From assembly GCA_023266215.1 (NCBI GenBank), contig JAHFRQ010000010.1, positions 1 to 64,000 on the forward strand: a stretch of DNA of 64,000 nucleotides, in the 5' to 3' direction. This document shows positions 26,113 through 35,786 of the stretch, piece by piece; position 1 is the stretch's first letter, and every line of letters starts with the position of its first letter. This DNA comes from Gammaproteobacteria bacterium. GTDB lineage: Bacteria > Pseudomonadota > Gammaproteobacteria > Coxiellales > Coxiellaceae. The position numbers and the translations under genes were made by a program. Below the pieces are notes generated by a model. That model saw only the letters and a program-made list of their open reading frames with translations. It was not told the origin of the DNA and made no database searches.

Positions 26113-26712
26113 ATGTTACTAATTATCGATAATTACGATAGTTTTACCTATAATTTATACCAAACAGTTGCGCCGTTTTATAAAACAGTACGCGTTATTC
26201 GTAATGATAAAACAACAATTGAAGACATAAAAAAAATGAATCCTGCTGGAATTATTTTATCACCAGGTCCTGGTCGTCCAGAAAATGCGGGTATTTGCGT
26301 TGATCTTATTCGCGAAATGGTTAACAGTGGGATTGCTCGAATTCCCTTATTGGGTGTTTGTCTTGGTCATCAAGCTATTACGATCGCCTTAGGCGGGCAG
26401 GTTATTCAATCAAAAGAAATATGTCATGGGAAAGATGATTTAATTTTTCATCATCAGGCGGGAATTTATCATAATCTGTCATCTCCATTTAAGGCGGGAC
26501 GTTATCATTCGTTAATTACTGAACGTGAAACATTGCCATCTGAATTGATTATTGATGCCGAAAATAAGCATCAATTGATTATGGGGATACACCATCGTGA
26601 CTTACCATTATATGGCGTGCAATTTCATCCCGAATCCATTTTGACACCCGATGGATATTTGTTATTGCAAAATTTTGTAGCGCTATGCACCAAATCAGCC
26701 GAGGATTTTTAA
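26113..26712 (+). CDS. trpG: Anthranilate synthase component II, glutamine amidotransferase
   Basis: Supplies ammonia to TrpE. The class I amidotransferase has GVCLGHQAI with the catalytic Cys, and VQFHPESI with His and Glu. The start is at MLLIIDNYDSFTYN, one base after the trpE stop and behind GGAGAATAAT. About 199 residues, unfused from TrpD. Confidence 0.96.
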   Translation: MLLIIDNYDSFTYNLYQTVAPFYKTVRVIRNDKTTIEDIKKMNPAGIILSPGPGRPENAGICVDLIREMVNSGIARIPLLGVCLGHQAITIALGGQVIQSKEICHGKDDLIFHHQAGIYHNLSSPFKAGRYHSLITERETLPSELIIDAENKHQLIMGIHHRDLPLYGVQFHPESILTPDGYLLLQNFVALCTKSAEDF

Positions 26713-27722
26713 TGATATTAAAATTGTGTATAGAAAAATTAATGCACAGTGAAAATTTAGAAAGTACTTTGTGTGAAAAAGTGCTTGATGAATTATTGGA
26801 TCCAGCAGCTAATCCTTTGCAAATTGCTGCCCTTTTGGTATTGCTGCGCACAAAAGGTGAATCAGTAGATGAATTATCTGCTTTTGTAAATGCATTGCGA
26901 AAAAAAATGATTTCGATATCAACAGATCATCCTGTTTTAGATATTGTTGGAACGGGTGGTGATGGATTACAGTCAATCAATATTTCAACTGGGAGCGCGA
27001 TACTAGCAGCCAGCTGCGGTGTTAAAATAGCCAAGCATGGTAATCGTTCAGTGTCATCGCTGACAGGTTCTGCCGATGTGCTGGAAGCACTGGGTGTGAA
27101 CATACAATTAACACCTGAAAAAATCAGAAAAAGTATTGACACCATTGGCATTGGATTTTTTTATTCACCCAATTTTCATTCAACAACGCAGGCATTAAAA
27201 TCATTGCGAAAACAATTAAATGTTCAAACTACTTTTAATATTTTAGGGCCATTATTAAATCCTGCTGACGCGAAACATTTTATTTTAGGTGTGTACGATG
27301 AAAAATTATTACCCATTATGGCGGATGTCCTAATTCAAACAGGATGCGATCGATCAATGGTCGTGCATGGCATGGGACTGGATGAAATAAGCTGTGTCGG
27401 TACGACAAAAATGATTGAGGTAAATAAACAGAAAAAAATTGAATATATAATCGATCCAGTAGCGCTGGGATTAAAGCCATGCTTGATAGCAGATTTGCGT
27501 GGAGGTGATGCAAAAATGAATGCGCATCTACTATTAGAAACATTCAAGGGTAAGCGAGGTGCAATTGCAGACACGCTTATTTTAAATGCGGCTGTTGCAT
27601 CCTATCTGTATGGCTTGGGCTCATCCATTTCTGAATGCGTCATCAATGCAACTGAAAAATTATATAATGGCTCCGCATTGACTTTGTTAAATAGCTGGAT
27701 TGAGTTTTCTCATGAACAATAA
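26712..27722 (+). CDS. trpD: Anthranilate phosphoribosyltransferase
   Basis: Adds phosphoribosyl to anthranilate. The VGTGGDGLQSINIST PRPP-binding glycine loop, KHGNRSVSSLTGSADVLE and NILGPLLNPA are present. The start ATG shares its A with the trpG stop (TAATG) and follows a GAGG. About 336 residues. Confidence 0.96.
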   Translation: MILKLCIEKLMHSENLESTLCEKVLDELLDPAANPLQIAALLVLLRTKGESVDELSAFVNALRKKMISISTDHPVLDIVGTGGDGLQSINISTGSAILAASCGVKIAKHGNRSVSSLTGSADVLEALGVNIQLTPEKIRKSIDTIGIGFFYSPNFHSTTQALKSLRKQLNVQTTFNILGPLLNPADAKHFILGVYDEKLLPIMADVLIQTGCDRSMVVHGMGLDEISCVGTTKMIEVNKQKKIEYIIDPVALGLKPCLIADLRGGDAKMNAHLLLETFKGKRGAIADTLILNAAVASYLYGLGSSISECVINATEKLYNGSALTLLNSWIEFSHEQ

Positions 27723-28521
27723 ATTAGAATCTATCATATTGCAAAAACAGCGTGAAATTGCGCTTTTAAAGCAGCTTATTTCTGAAAATAAAAAACATCC
27801 CATTGCACAAGTCTTGGCAGGTCAATTGCACCATGAATCTTCCTGCTTATTCAAAAATGCATTGCGATCATCGTCACTTTCTATCATTGCAGAAATCAAA
27901 CGCAAATCACCCAGCAAAGGAATGATTGCACCAATCGCTGATCCCGTTGATCTTGCTCAACACTATATTTCAGGTGGCGCCAATGCATTATCAATTCTAA
28001 CTGATACCGTCTTTTTTGGCGGTCATATTGACGATTTATCAATAGTGGCAAATGCAATCAAATCAGAATCTATTCCTATTTTGCGAAAAGATTTTATTAT
28101 TAATTCTATTCAAATCGCAGAAGCCTATGTTGCAGGTGCGAGCGCTGTTTTATGTATTGTTGCAATACTGGGTAAAAAAATAAAACAGCTGCTTGAATTT
28201 GCGCGTTTAATTAATATTGATGTATTGGTTGAAATTCATAATGACAACGAATTAAAAATTGCCTTAGATTGCGGCGCAGAAATTATTGGGGTAAATAATC
28301 GTAATCTTAAAACGTTTGATGTCGACACAAATCGTGCGCTAGCAATAATAGACAAAATACCTCGCGAGATTATTAGCGTTGCAGAATCAGGTATTACCAA
28401 TCCTGCTTTAGCACAGCAGTATTATCAAGCAGGATTTGATGCTGTATTAATCGGTGAAACATTAGTAACATCAGAAGAACCAAGAAAATTTATAGAGAAA
28501 TGCCGTAGAGAAATATCGTGA
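27712..28521 (+). CDS. trpC: Indole-3-glycerol phosphate synthase
   Basis: Closes the indole ring. The TIM-barrel has IIAEIKRKSPSKG with the catalytic Lys, ILRKDFIIN, IGVNNRNLKTF and VAESGI. About 269 residues, not fused to TrpF as it is in E. coli. The ATG at 27712 overlaps the trpD end by 11 nt. Confidence 0.96.
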   Translation: MNNKLESIILQKQREIALLKQLISENKKHPIAQVLAGQLHHESSCLFKNALRSSSLSIIAEIKRKSPSKGMIAPIADPVDLAQHYISGGANALSILTDTVFFGGHIDDLSIVANAIKSESIPILRKDFIINSIQIAEAYVAGASAVLCIVAILGKKIKQLLEFARLINIDVLVEIHNDNELKIALDCGAEIIGVNNRNLKTFDVDTNRALAIIDKIPREIISVAESGITNPALAQQYYQAGFDAVLIGETLVTSEEPRKFIEKCRREIS

Positions 28522-29156
28522 TGAGTAATTGTATTATTAAAATTTGTGGGATTTGCGATCCTATTATTGCTGAAAAAACAGCGAAATTGGGTGCCAATTT
28601 TATTGGGATTATTTTTCACTCAGCATCACCGCGCTTTGTTAATTTGCACACCGCAGCTTTAATTTCTAAAGCAGTGAAAAAAGCAGGTGCATTACCAGTC
28701 GCTATTTTTGTTAATCATACTAACGATGACATGCAGACTATTTGCGAGGCAACTGATATTCAGATCGCTCAACTGCATGGCGATATTGCGCGCGCATATT
28801 GCCATTTACTACCAACACAATACACAAAAATTTATGTTAAACATATTTCAGATCAAGGCGAGTTAGAATCTGATCATAAATTAAAATATTTAGATCCTGA
28901 TCGTGATTTCATTTTAATTGATCATCAAAACCCGGGTCTGGGTAATCAAATTAATTGCCTAAAGCTTAACTACAACCTGCCATTTAAATGGATATTAGCA
29001 GGCGGTTTAACGCCACTCAATATTGCAACAAAAATACATGATTTAAGACCCAATGGCATTGATGTATCCAGCAGTGTTGAATCATCCAGAGGAAATAAAG
29101 ATATTTTATTAATACAAGAATTTATTGCTGCAGTGCGAGGATATCATGCTAAATAA
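28521..29156 (+). CDS. trpF: Phosphoribosylanthranilate isomerase
   Basis: Isomerises PRA to CdRP. KICGICDP at the N-terminus carries the catalytic Cys, and FHSASPRFV, LAGGLTPLN and GIDVSSSVESSRG follow. The ATG at 28521 overlaps the trpC TGA (TGATG context). 211 residues. Confidence 0.95.
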   Translation: MSNCIIKICGICDPIIAEKTAKLGANFIGIIFHSASPRFVNLHTAALISKAVKKAGALPVAIFVNHTNDDMQTICEATDIQIAQLHGDIARAYCHLLPTQYTKIYVKHISDQGELESDHKLKYLDPDRDFILIDHQNPGLGNQINCLKLNYNLPFKWILAGGLTPLNIATKIHDLRPNGIDVSSSVESSRGNKDILLIQEFIAAVRGYHAK

Positions 29157-30339
29157 AACAGTAACTCCTGGTCGATATGGTGAATTTGGCGGAATTTATG
29201 TTCCTGAAATCTTGATGGAGCCTATTAATGAGCTGATTTCAAGTTGGAATAATGCCAAATATGATCCCGCATTCAAGGAAACACTAAATACGACATTAAA
29301 AAATTATGCAGGAAGACCAACTGCGTTAACAGAAATTCCATTATTTTCTAAAATAATTAATGGCCCTAGAATTTTTTTAAAGCGCGAGGATCTCTTGCAT
29401 ACTGGCGCGCATAAATTAAATAATGCATTGGGGCAGTGTTTATTAGCAAAAAAAATGGGAAAGACACGCGTTATTGCTGAAACAGGCGCAGGTCAACATG
29501 GGGTTGCAACTGCTGCTGCTTGTGCGCGCCTCGGGCTAACTTGCGTGATCTATATGGGCAGTACAGATATGCAACGACAGGCGCCTAATGTCGTACGTAT
29601 GCAGCTAATGGGCGCAACAGTGATTCCTGTGACCAATGGTTCCGCAACCTTAAAAGACGCTGTTAATGAAGCATTGCGTGATTGGTCAGAATCATTTGTT
29701 GATACACATTATTGTTTGGGATCAGCATTGGGTCCGCATCCATTTCCTGAAATGGTCGCCGAATTTCAAGCAGTCATAGGACGTGAATGTTTTGAGCAGT
29801 GTCAGCTGCACATTCGTCGTAATCCTGATTTGCTGATTGCCTGTGTTGGTGGTGGTTCCAATGCAATTGGTTTGTTTTCCGCATTTCTCGACGATAAAAA
29901 AGTAGACATGATTGGCGTGGAGGCAGGTGGGCATGGGAAACAATCGGGGGAACATGCGGCACGATTTTATCATCCTACTTGCGGAGTTTTGCATGGTAGT
30001 TATACCTACGTGCTGCAAGATCAAAACGGACAAATTGCTAACACAGCGTCGATTTCAGCTGGACTAGACTATCCCGCCGTAGGTCCTCAGCATGCACAGC
30101 TTTTTAAAGAAAAGCGTGTTAGTTATGTCTCCGTTAGCGACGACGAGGCATTAAATGCACTGAAATTATTGGCCCGCACTGAAGGGATAATATGCGCTTT
30201 GGAATCAGCTCATGCATTGGCGCATTTAATTAAAATTGCGCCCACACTTCAAAAAAATCAGTGCGTTGTTGTTAATTTATCAGGTCGTGGCGATAAAGAT
30301 CTGTCTCAGCTAATAGAAATAGAAAGAAAGGCGATATAA
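29146..30339 (+). CDS. trpB: Tryptophan synthase beta chain
   Basis: PLP enzyme joining indole and serine. GRYGEFGGIYVPE opens the protein. LKREDLLHTGAHKLNNALG carries the PLP lysine, GAGQHG and CVGGGSNAIG are present. The ATG at 29146 follows GAGGATATC and overlaps trpF by 11 nt. 397 residues. Confidence 0.97.
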   Translation: MLNKTVTPGRYGEFGGIYVPEILMEPINELISSWNNAKYDPAFKETLNTTLKNYAGRPTALTEIPLFSKIINGPRIFLKREDLLHTGAHKLNNALGQCLLAKKMGKTRVIAETGAGQHGVATAAACARLGLTCVIYMGSTDMQRQAPNVVRMQLMGATVIPVTNGSATLKDAVNEALRDWSESFVDTHYCLGSALGPHPFPEMVAEFQAVIGRECFEQCQLHIRRNPDLLIACVGGGSNAIGLFSAFLDDKKVDMIGVEAGGHGKQSGEHAARFYHPTCGVLHGSYTYVLQDQNGQIANTASISAGLDYPAVGPQHAQLFKEKRVSYVSVSDDEALNALKLLARTEGIICALESAHALAHLIKIAPTLQKNQCVVVNLSGRGDKDLSQLIEIERKAI

Positions 30340-30340
30340 A

Positions 30341-31132
30341 ATGAAAACACAATCACGCATAGAAAAATTATTTCGTCATGAAAAAGCATTTATTGGATAT
30401 TTAACGGCGTGCGATGGCGGCATGCAACGTACTTTGGATGCAGCGTTGGCGTTAATTAAGGGCGGTGTTAATTTATTAGAAATCGGCATGCCATTTTCCG
30501 ATCCTGTCGCCGATGGACCTGTTATTCAACGTGCTGCGGAACGATCATTAGCGGCCGGAACAACGCTGCAAGATGTTTTACTGCTCGCGAAAAAAATTCG
30601 AAAACACAGTGATATTCCCCTTGTTTTATTTAGTTATATAAATCCAATATTGTCAGCCGTGCGATTTAATTTTTTTCAGGATGCAAAAAATGCAGGAATA
30701 GATGGAATTATATTAGTGGATTGTCCATTAGAAGAATCGATATTAATTCATCACCAGTGTAGGCAAAATAATATTGCGCTGATCAATGTTGTAGCGCCTT
30801 CTACATCATTATCGCGAATCAAAAAAATTGATTCGGTATCAGAAGGATTTTTATATTACGCATGCAGAAAAGGAGTCACAGGTGTAAAAAATTTATTACC
30901 TGATGATTTTGACAAAAAAATACAGGCCATAAAATCAGCGGTCCATTTACCTGTTGTTGTCGGATTCGGTATTTCAGATCGCAAGATGTGTAGCAATGTT
31001 TTAAAATATGCCGATGGCGTAGTCATCGGTTCGCTATTTGTTAAAGCACTAGAAGATGGGATAATTCCATCTGACTTATCAACCATTGCGCGACAATTAC
31101 TGTCAACTGAATTATACTGTAACGCATCATGA
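30341..31132 (+). CDS. trpA: Tryptophan synthase alpha chain
   Basis: Releases indole from indole-3-glycerol phosphate and channels it to TrpB. LLEIGMPFSDPVADGPVIQ holds the catalytic Glu and Asp, and VVGFGISD forms part of the phosphate site. 263 residues. Last gene of a complete trpEGDCFBA operon. No terminator is seen before rodA, 13 nt downstream. Confidence 0.97.
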   Translation: MKTQSRIEKLFRHEKAFIGYLTACDGGMQRTLDAALALIKGGVNLLEIGMPFSDPVADGPVIQRAAERSLAAGTTLQDVLLLAKKIRKHSDIPLVLFSYINPILSAVRFNFFQDAKNAGIDGIILVDCPLEESILIHHQCRQNNIALINVVAPSTSLSRIKKIDSVSEGFLYYACRKGVTGVKNLLPDDFDKKIQAIKSAVHLPVVVGFGISDRKMCSNVLKYADGVVIGSLFVKALEDGIIPSDLSTIARQLLSTELYCNAS

Positions 31133-31145
31133 AGGATGATACATT

Positions 31146-32276
31146 ATGAGTCAACCCTACAGCTACGAAGCCCGTCTCAAAGAAAAAATGAAAGCCTTGC
31201 GTTGGCAAAAAATGCACTTAGATCCTCTGCTTGTTTTTGGCTTGATTTTACTATCCATTGTTGGCTTATTCGTTTTATATAGCGCAAGCAATGGCGATCA
31301 ATTGGTTGTCAAAAAGCAAGGATTGCATTTAATTATTTCTTTTGTTTTGATGATCATAGCAGCTCAGATTTCGCCCCAACGCTATAAACAATGGGCGCCC
31401 TGGCTATATTTTATAGGTTTGTTTTTCTTGATCGCTGTTTTGCTCATCGGCAAAGTGGATCACGGCGGTAGACGCTGGATATCATTTGGCTTTTTCCGTT
31501 TTCAACCCTCAGAATTAATGATTTTGGCCATGCCCATGATGCTAGCATGGTTTTTTGATGACCGGCCCTTGCCGCCCATTAATCGCAGCATTTTCTTTGC
31601 TCTGCTATTTATCTTTATTCCCGCAGGCCTAATTGCAAAAGAACCTGATTTAGGCACAGCTATTGTGGTTTCGCTCGCTGGCTTTTTTGTGTTGCTATTA
31701 GCTGGCATGCGTTGGCGATTAATCGGTATTTTTCTAGGTGCTTTGGCGCTAGCCTCGCCTTTAATTTGGCATTTTATGCATACCTATCAAAAAGATCGGA
31801 TCCTTACTTTTTTAAATCCAGCGCGCGATCCATTAGGCAAAGGCTATCACATTATTCAATCTAAAATTGCGATTGGTTCCGGCGGATTTTTAGGGAAAGG
31901 CTTTATGCATGGCACGCAATCTCATCTTTCTTTCTTGCCCGCGCACACGACCGATTTTATTTTTGCTGTTTCAGGTGAAGAGTTCGGTTTAATCGGCTGT
32001 ACGCTCATTTTATTGATTTTTTTAGGATTATTTGCGCGCTGCTTATGGATCAGTATTCGCGCGCAAAATAGCTTTACCAGATTACTTTCTGGCAGCCTAG
32101 CTTTTACATTTATTGTATCTGCCGTGATTAATTTAGGCATGGTTGTGGGCATTTTACCGGTCGTTGGCGTACCCTTGCCATTGGTTAGCTATGGCGGCAG
32201 CGTAATGATGATACTCATGATTAATTTCGGTATCATTATGTCTATACAAACGCATCGACGACTATGGGCTAGTTAG
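31146..32276 (+). CDS. rodA: Rod-shape peptidoglycan glycosyltransferase RodA (SEDS family)
   Basis: Polymerises lipid II for side-wall growth with PBP2. About ten membrane helices. The SEDS features FQPSELM, KEPDLGTA, YGGSVMMIL and the long loop with HTTDFIFAVSGEEFG are present. 376 residues. AAGGATGA lies ahead of the ATG. The usual partner gene mrdA is not here. It follows trpA with only 13 nt between and is probably read from the trp promoter at least in part. Confidence 0.94.
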   Translation: MSQPYSYEARLKEKMKALRWQKMHLDPLLVFGLILLSIVGLFVLYSASNGDQLVVKKQGLHLIISFVLMIIAAQISPQRYKQWAPWLYFIGLFFLIAVLLIGKVDHGGRRWISFGFFRFQPSELMILAMPMMLAWFFDDRPLPPINRSIFFALLFIFIPAGLIAKEPDLGTAIVVSLAGFFVLLLAGMRWRLIGIFLGALALASPLIWHFMHTYQKDRILTFLNPARDPLGKGYHIIQSKIAIGSGGFLGKGFMHGTQSHLSFLPAHTTDFIFAVSGEEFGLIGCTLILLIFLGLFARCLWISIRAQNSFTRLLSGSLAFTFIVSAVINLGMVVGILPVVGVPLPLVSYGGSVMMILMINFGIIMSIQTHRRLWAS

Positions 32277-32305
32277 ATAAAAATAGATAAATAAGGGAAT
32301 TAATT

Positions 32306-33115
32306 ATGACAAAAAAACTGCTGCTGATTATTTTTTTAAGCTTATTTTCTGCTGCTATTTTTGCATCAACATCTTCTGTAACGCCTTCTACTCAGGCGCA
32401 AAAAAACAATGAAATTAATTTGTTGGTTTCAAAGTATCATTTTAAGCGCGCAGAAATAAATAATTTATTTGCGCAAGCTAAAAAAGATCCCAAAGTAATC
32501 GCTTGCATGACCAAACCCGCTGAAAAAGGCTCATGGAAATCCTATCAAAACTTTTTTGTAACACAGGCGCGCATTGACAATGGCGCAACGTATTGGCATG
32601 AACATCGTGCGGCTTTGGCTCGCATGCAAAAAAAATACGGCGTAACGCCTGGAATCGCCGTTGCGATTATTGGTGTTGAAACAGCTTACGGAACTCATAT
32701 GGGAAAGTATCCTGTGTTTAATACTTTGTACACACTGGCTTTTTACTATCCCAAGCAAGCGCATTTCTTTCAACAAGAGCTAGCACTCTATTTAGTACTA
32801 GCACGCAATAATCACTTGCCCATCACCACGCTAAAAGGCTCTTATGCAGGCGCTGTTGGTATTCCACAGTTTATGCCTAGCAGCTATTTGCATTACGGCG
32901 TGCCTGGTGGTGATTACAAAACCGTTAATTTATTTACCAATAATAACGATGCGATTGCAAGCATTGGGAATTATTTAAAATTAGCAGGCTTTAAGAAAAA
33001 TCACTTCAAAGCTATTTTGGCTTACAATCACAGCACCTCTTATGCAACTGTGGTGACCGAATTAAGCAAGGCTATTAAAAAGCAATATCAGCATGAATAC
33101 GCTACAAGAAGCTGA
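32306..33115 (+). CDS. mltB: Lytic murein transglycosylase B
   Basis: Cuts glycan strands of peptidoglycan to 1,6-anhydro ends. GVETAYGTHMGKYPV holds the catalytic Glu, and GAVGIPQFMPSSY is the second family motif. Residues 1-20 are a signal peptide with no lipobox cysteine, so the protein is likely soluble periplasmic. 269 residues, shorter than E. coli MltB. It follows rodA by 29 nt and overlaps the next gene. Confidence 0.92.
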   Translation: MTKKLLLIIFLSLFSAAIFASTSSVTPSTQAQKNNEINLLVSKYHFKRAEINNLFAQAKKDPKVIACMTKPAEKGSWKSYQNFFVTQARIDNGATYWHEHRAALARMQKKYGVTPGIAVAIIGVETAYGTHMGKYPVFNTLYTLAFYYPKQAHFFQQELALYLVLARNNHLPITTLKGSYAGAVGIPQFMPSSYLHYGVPGGDYKTVNLFTNNNDAIASIGNYLKLAGFKKNHFKAILAYNHSTSYATVVTELSKAIKKQYQHEYATRS

Positions 33116-34589
33116 GCACGCGCATCGCCAAGGAAATTGCGCGCTTGCCAAAGCGCAGTATGAAAAATATTTAATTGAGCATCCATGCGATGCCGAAGCT
33201 TATCACGCCTTCGGCATTTTATTGGCGCAGCTCAAAGAATATGACCAGTCATTGGAAAAAATAAACCGCGCGATTGCTTTAAAACCTAATCAAGATAATT
33301 TTTATAATAATCTAGGTAATGTTTTTTTGCATTTGAAGCTATACGACAAAGCATCAGAAGCCTATAAAAAAGCCATTAAAATAAATCCGCATTATGCCGC
33401 TGCTTATAATAATTTAGGTACTATTTTTTACAGACAAGAAAAATATATTGCTGCCGAGAAATCATATCAAAAAGCAATTGAATTGCGAGATAATTATATT
33501 GATGCCAATAATAATTTGGTTTTGGCGCGATTTCAACTGGGAAAATTTTATTTTAAAAATAATGATTTTATCAAAGCAATTGGCTATTTTGAATGGGTAT
33601 TAACGCAACATAAAAAATTACCGGAGATCAATCAGCATTTAGCCAATAGTTATTTAGGTCTGGGAGATCATGAAAAAGCGCTCAATTATTATTTTAGGCA
33701 AATCACCGAATCACCATTAGCTGAAGCGTATTATAATATTGGCGTCCTGCTGGCGCGACAAGAAAAATTAAATGACGCGGTGCATTATTTTAAAAAAGCG
33801 GATGAGCAAGATCCCGGCAATATTGATACACAATTAAACCTGGGTGCTATTTGCTTAAAGCTAAATAAAATGGATCAAGCGGTTTTATACTACCAACAAG
33901 CAAATCAGCTTGAGCCGAATAATGCTGAAATTGCCCATATTCTCTCAGCATTAACGCAAAATTCAATTTCACTCAAGGCACCTACAGAATATTTAACGCA
34001 TCTTTTTGACCACTATGCGAGTCATTATGATCAGCATCTGACAAAAATGCTGCATTATGATGTTCCTGCGATATTACTTAAAAAAATCGAACTTGAATAC
34101 GCGCCTGCGCCAGCTAGCCTGCGAATTTTAGATTTGGGCTGCGGCACCGGTTTGGCAGGTGAACAATTTAAGCAATATGCGTCAAAGCTTATCGGTATTG
34201 ATATTGCAGATAAAATGATTACAATTGCAAGATCAAAAAATATTTACGATCAATTAATTACGGGCGATATTGAATCTACAATAGTAGATTTTGTTAATAT
34301 TAATTTAATCATCGCTGCAGATGTGTTTACTTATATAGGCGATCTTGATTTGATTTTTTCGCGTGTTTTTAATGCGCTAATAAAAAATGGGTTATTTGTA
34401 TTTTCTGTTGAGCGCTGTTTTGACCAAGATTTTATTCTCCAGCCGTCGATTCGTTATATGCACAGTAAAAATTACCTGCAAGAATTAGCTTTGCGGCATG
34501 GTTTTACCATCAAAATACTCGACAATGCTATTTTACGACAACAGCAAAATAAACCGGTCGAAGGGTATGTAGTACTTTTAGAAAAATAA
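33093..34589 (+). CDS. TPR-repeat protein fused to a SAM-dependent methyltransferase
   Basis: N-terminal half (residues 1-290) consists of about eight tetratricopeptide repeats, for example YYNIGVLLARQEKLNDAV and AAYNNLGTIFYRQEKYIAA. The C-terminal half (about 295-498) is a class I methyltransferase with the SAM motif ILDLGCGTGLAG near residue 347 and IDIADKMI. The substrate is unknown. It overlaps mltB by 23 nt, so it is coupled to cell-wall genes. No signal peptide. Confidence 0.88.
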   Translation: MNTLQEAEHAHRQGNCALAKAQYEKYLIEHPCDAEAYHAFGILLAQLKEYDQSLEKINRAIALKPNQDNFYNNLGNVFLHLKLYDKASEAYKKAIKINPHYAAAYNNLGTIFYRQEKYIAAEKSYQKAIELRDNYIDANNNLVLARFQLGKFYFKNNDFIKAIGYFEWVLTQHKKLPEINQHLANSYLGLGDHEKALNYYFRQITESPLAEAYYNIGVLLARQEKLNDAVHYFKKADEQDPGNIDTQLNLGAICLKLNKMDQAVLYYQQANQLEPNNAEIAHILSALTQNSISLKAPTEYLTHLFDHYASHYDQHLTKMLHYDVPAILLKKIELEYAPAPASLRILDLGCGTGLAGEQFKQYASKLIGIDIADKMITIARSKNIYDQLITGDIESTIVDFVNINLIIAADVFTYIGDLDLIFSRVFNALIKNGLFVFSVERCFDQDFILQPSIRYMHSKNYLQELALRHGFTIKILDNAILRQQQNKPVEGYVVLLEK

Positions 34590-34630
34590 GGTACAATAAA
34601 TCAGATATTCATCAAAACAGGATGTCCGCG

Positions 34631-35050
34631 ATGGATCAAAATACTTATGTATCAGTTGGCATGACTATTGTAATTATTGCTAGCATTGTCGCGATGGCCT
34701 TTTATTGCCTTACTTTGTATCGATTGCTGCAAAAAATCCCTTCAGAAAATCACCGATTTCCAAGCTGGTTTGTATGGATGTTCCTTGTTCCCATCGTTGG
34801 AATCGTTTTTCAATGGATGATGCTGCCCTTTGGAATTCCGGCGACATTAAAAAAATACTTTGCCAATAATCCCGAAGCGCTTTTAAAAGCAAGGCTGTTG
34901 TTTAAAATTGGTCTGGCACAAGTGATTATTATCACAGTAGGTGCGTTGGCTCTGCCGCCGATTGATCGCGGTTTCGCATTCCTGGGTATTGCGCTGTGGA
35001 TTTGGTATTGGGTTATTGCGGTGAAATTCAAAAATCGATTTTTGAAATAA
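34631..35050 (+). CDS. Small integral membrane protein, unknown
   Basis: About 139 residues with four hydrophobic segments (near residues 7-30, 45-65, 90-110 and 115-135 counted from MDQNTYVSVG). The ATG at 34631 has AGGA 8 nt upstream. An ATG nine bases earlier lacks spacing for a ribosome site. Same strand as the rodA-mltB-TPR genes, 41 nt downstream. No known family recognised. Confidence 0.7.
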   Translation: MDQNTYVSVGMTIVIIASIVAMAFYCLTLYRLLQKIPSENHRFPSWFVWMFLVPIVGIVFQWMMLPFGIPATLKKYFANNPEALLKARLLFKIGLAQVIIITVGALALPPIDRGFAFLGIALWIWYWVIAVKFKNRFLK

Positions 35051-35054
35051 AAAA

Positions 35055-35078
35055 CCCTCTCCCAAAAACGAGAGAGGG
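35055..35078 (-). terminator. Rho-independent terminator of the glycine-zipper lipoprotein gene
   Basis: CCCTCTC / GAGAGGG stem with a short A-rich loop. On the minus strand it is followed by TTTTTTATT, just behind the stop codon at 35086. On the plus strand no T-run follows. Confidence 0.75.
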
Positions 35079-35085
35079 AAACAGT

Positions 35086-35292
35086 TTAGTTGCCTGGTTT
35101 TGTTAATTGATTTCCGACGACTGCGCCACCAACACCGCCAATAACAGCGCCTGTTGTACCGCCGACCAATCCACCTAACGTGCCGCCGACTGCTGCGCCC
35201 GCGCCGGTTCCAAGCGCTTGCTTGCTACAAGCCGTTAAGCCTAGTGCAGAAATAGTTAATAATAAAATAATCGATTTTTTTATATTTTTCAT
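35086..35292 (-). CDS. Small glycine-zipper lipoprotein
   Basis: 68 residues. Signal peptide with lipobox LTAC, Cys near residue 22, then an almost pure glycine-zipper (GAGAAVGGTLGGLVGG followed by GAVIGGVGGAVVG). It resembles the osmotically inducible or SmpA-like small outer membrane lipoproteins with a Gly-zipper domain. AGGATTAA lies before the ATG. The role is unknown. Confidence 0.8.
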   Translation of the reverse strand: MKNIKKSIILLLTISALGLTACSKQALGTGAGAAVGGTLGGLVGGTTGAVIGGVGGAVVGNQLTKPGN

Positions 35293-35374
35293 AAGATTAA
35301 TCCTTTAATCAGAGAAATTAATTGAAGTTCGTTAAGTGGCAATAAAACTACTGCCACTTAAGCAGTATAGCAGA

Positions 35375-35692
35375 TTAGCTTTTTTGCATCGCTTCAGATT
35401 GCTTCAATGTTTTTCCAGGTGCAGTCAATGAGCCGCCAACGATGTTTTGGCAAGTACCTTTCATCACAAACATCCACTCGCTACGTTGGCCGTCTTTAAC
35501 GGATTGTGCAGCACAAGCATGCTTTGCTGTACCGCAGTCATTTTTACCCTTTTTAGCAATGCCATAGCAGGCTTCAACTGGGCATTTAGATTTCGATGAC
35601 GCAGCAGCCATGGCATGCGTAGTAATACCCGCAGCGCCCATCGCCAAAGTTGTTGCCAAAATAACGCGGGCTGTTTTTGCTTTCATTTTCAT
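35375..35692 (-). CDS. DUF2282 (bufferin-like BufA) precursor peptide
   Basis: Secreted small Cys-rich protein. After a signal peptide ending AMA, the mature part has the DUF2282 pattern ACYGIAKKGKNDC, HAC and KGTC, that is, the four conserved cysteines plus one extra. Proteins of this family have been described as copper-related RiPP precursors (bufferins), modified by DUF692 and DUF2063 partners. The start at 35692 has AGGAG upstream; an earlier in-frame TTG does not. Neither maturation partner is encoded nearby. A DoxX gene, another usual partner, lies divergently 95 bp away. Confidence 0.82.
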   Translation of the reverse strand: MKMKAKTARVILATTLAMGAAGITTHAMAAASSKSKCPVEACYGIAKKGKNDCGTAKHACAAQSVKDGQRSEWMFVMKGTCQNIVGGSLTAPGKTLKQSEAMQKS

Positions 35693-35786
35693 TTCACTTT
35701 CTCCTAATAATTTGATCAAGGGGGATTAAATATCGACAACATCATGCTATCATATTGATAAATCATTTCAAAACGGAAACTCAACT

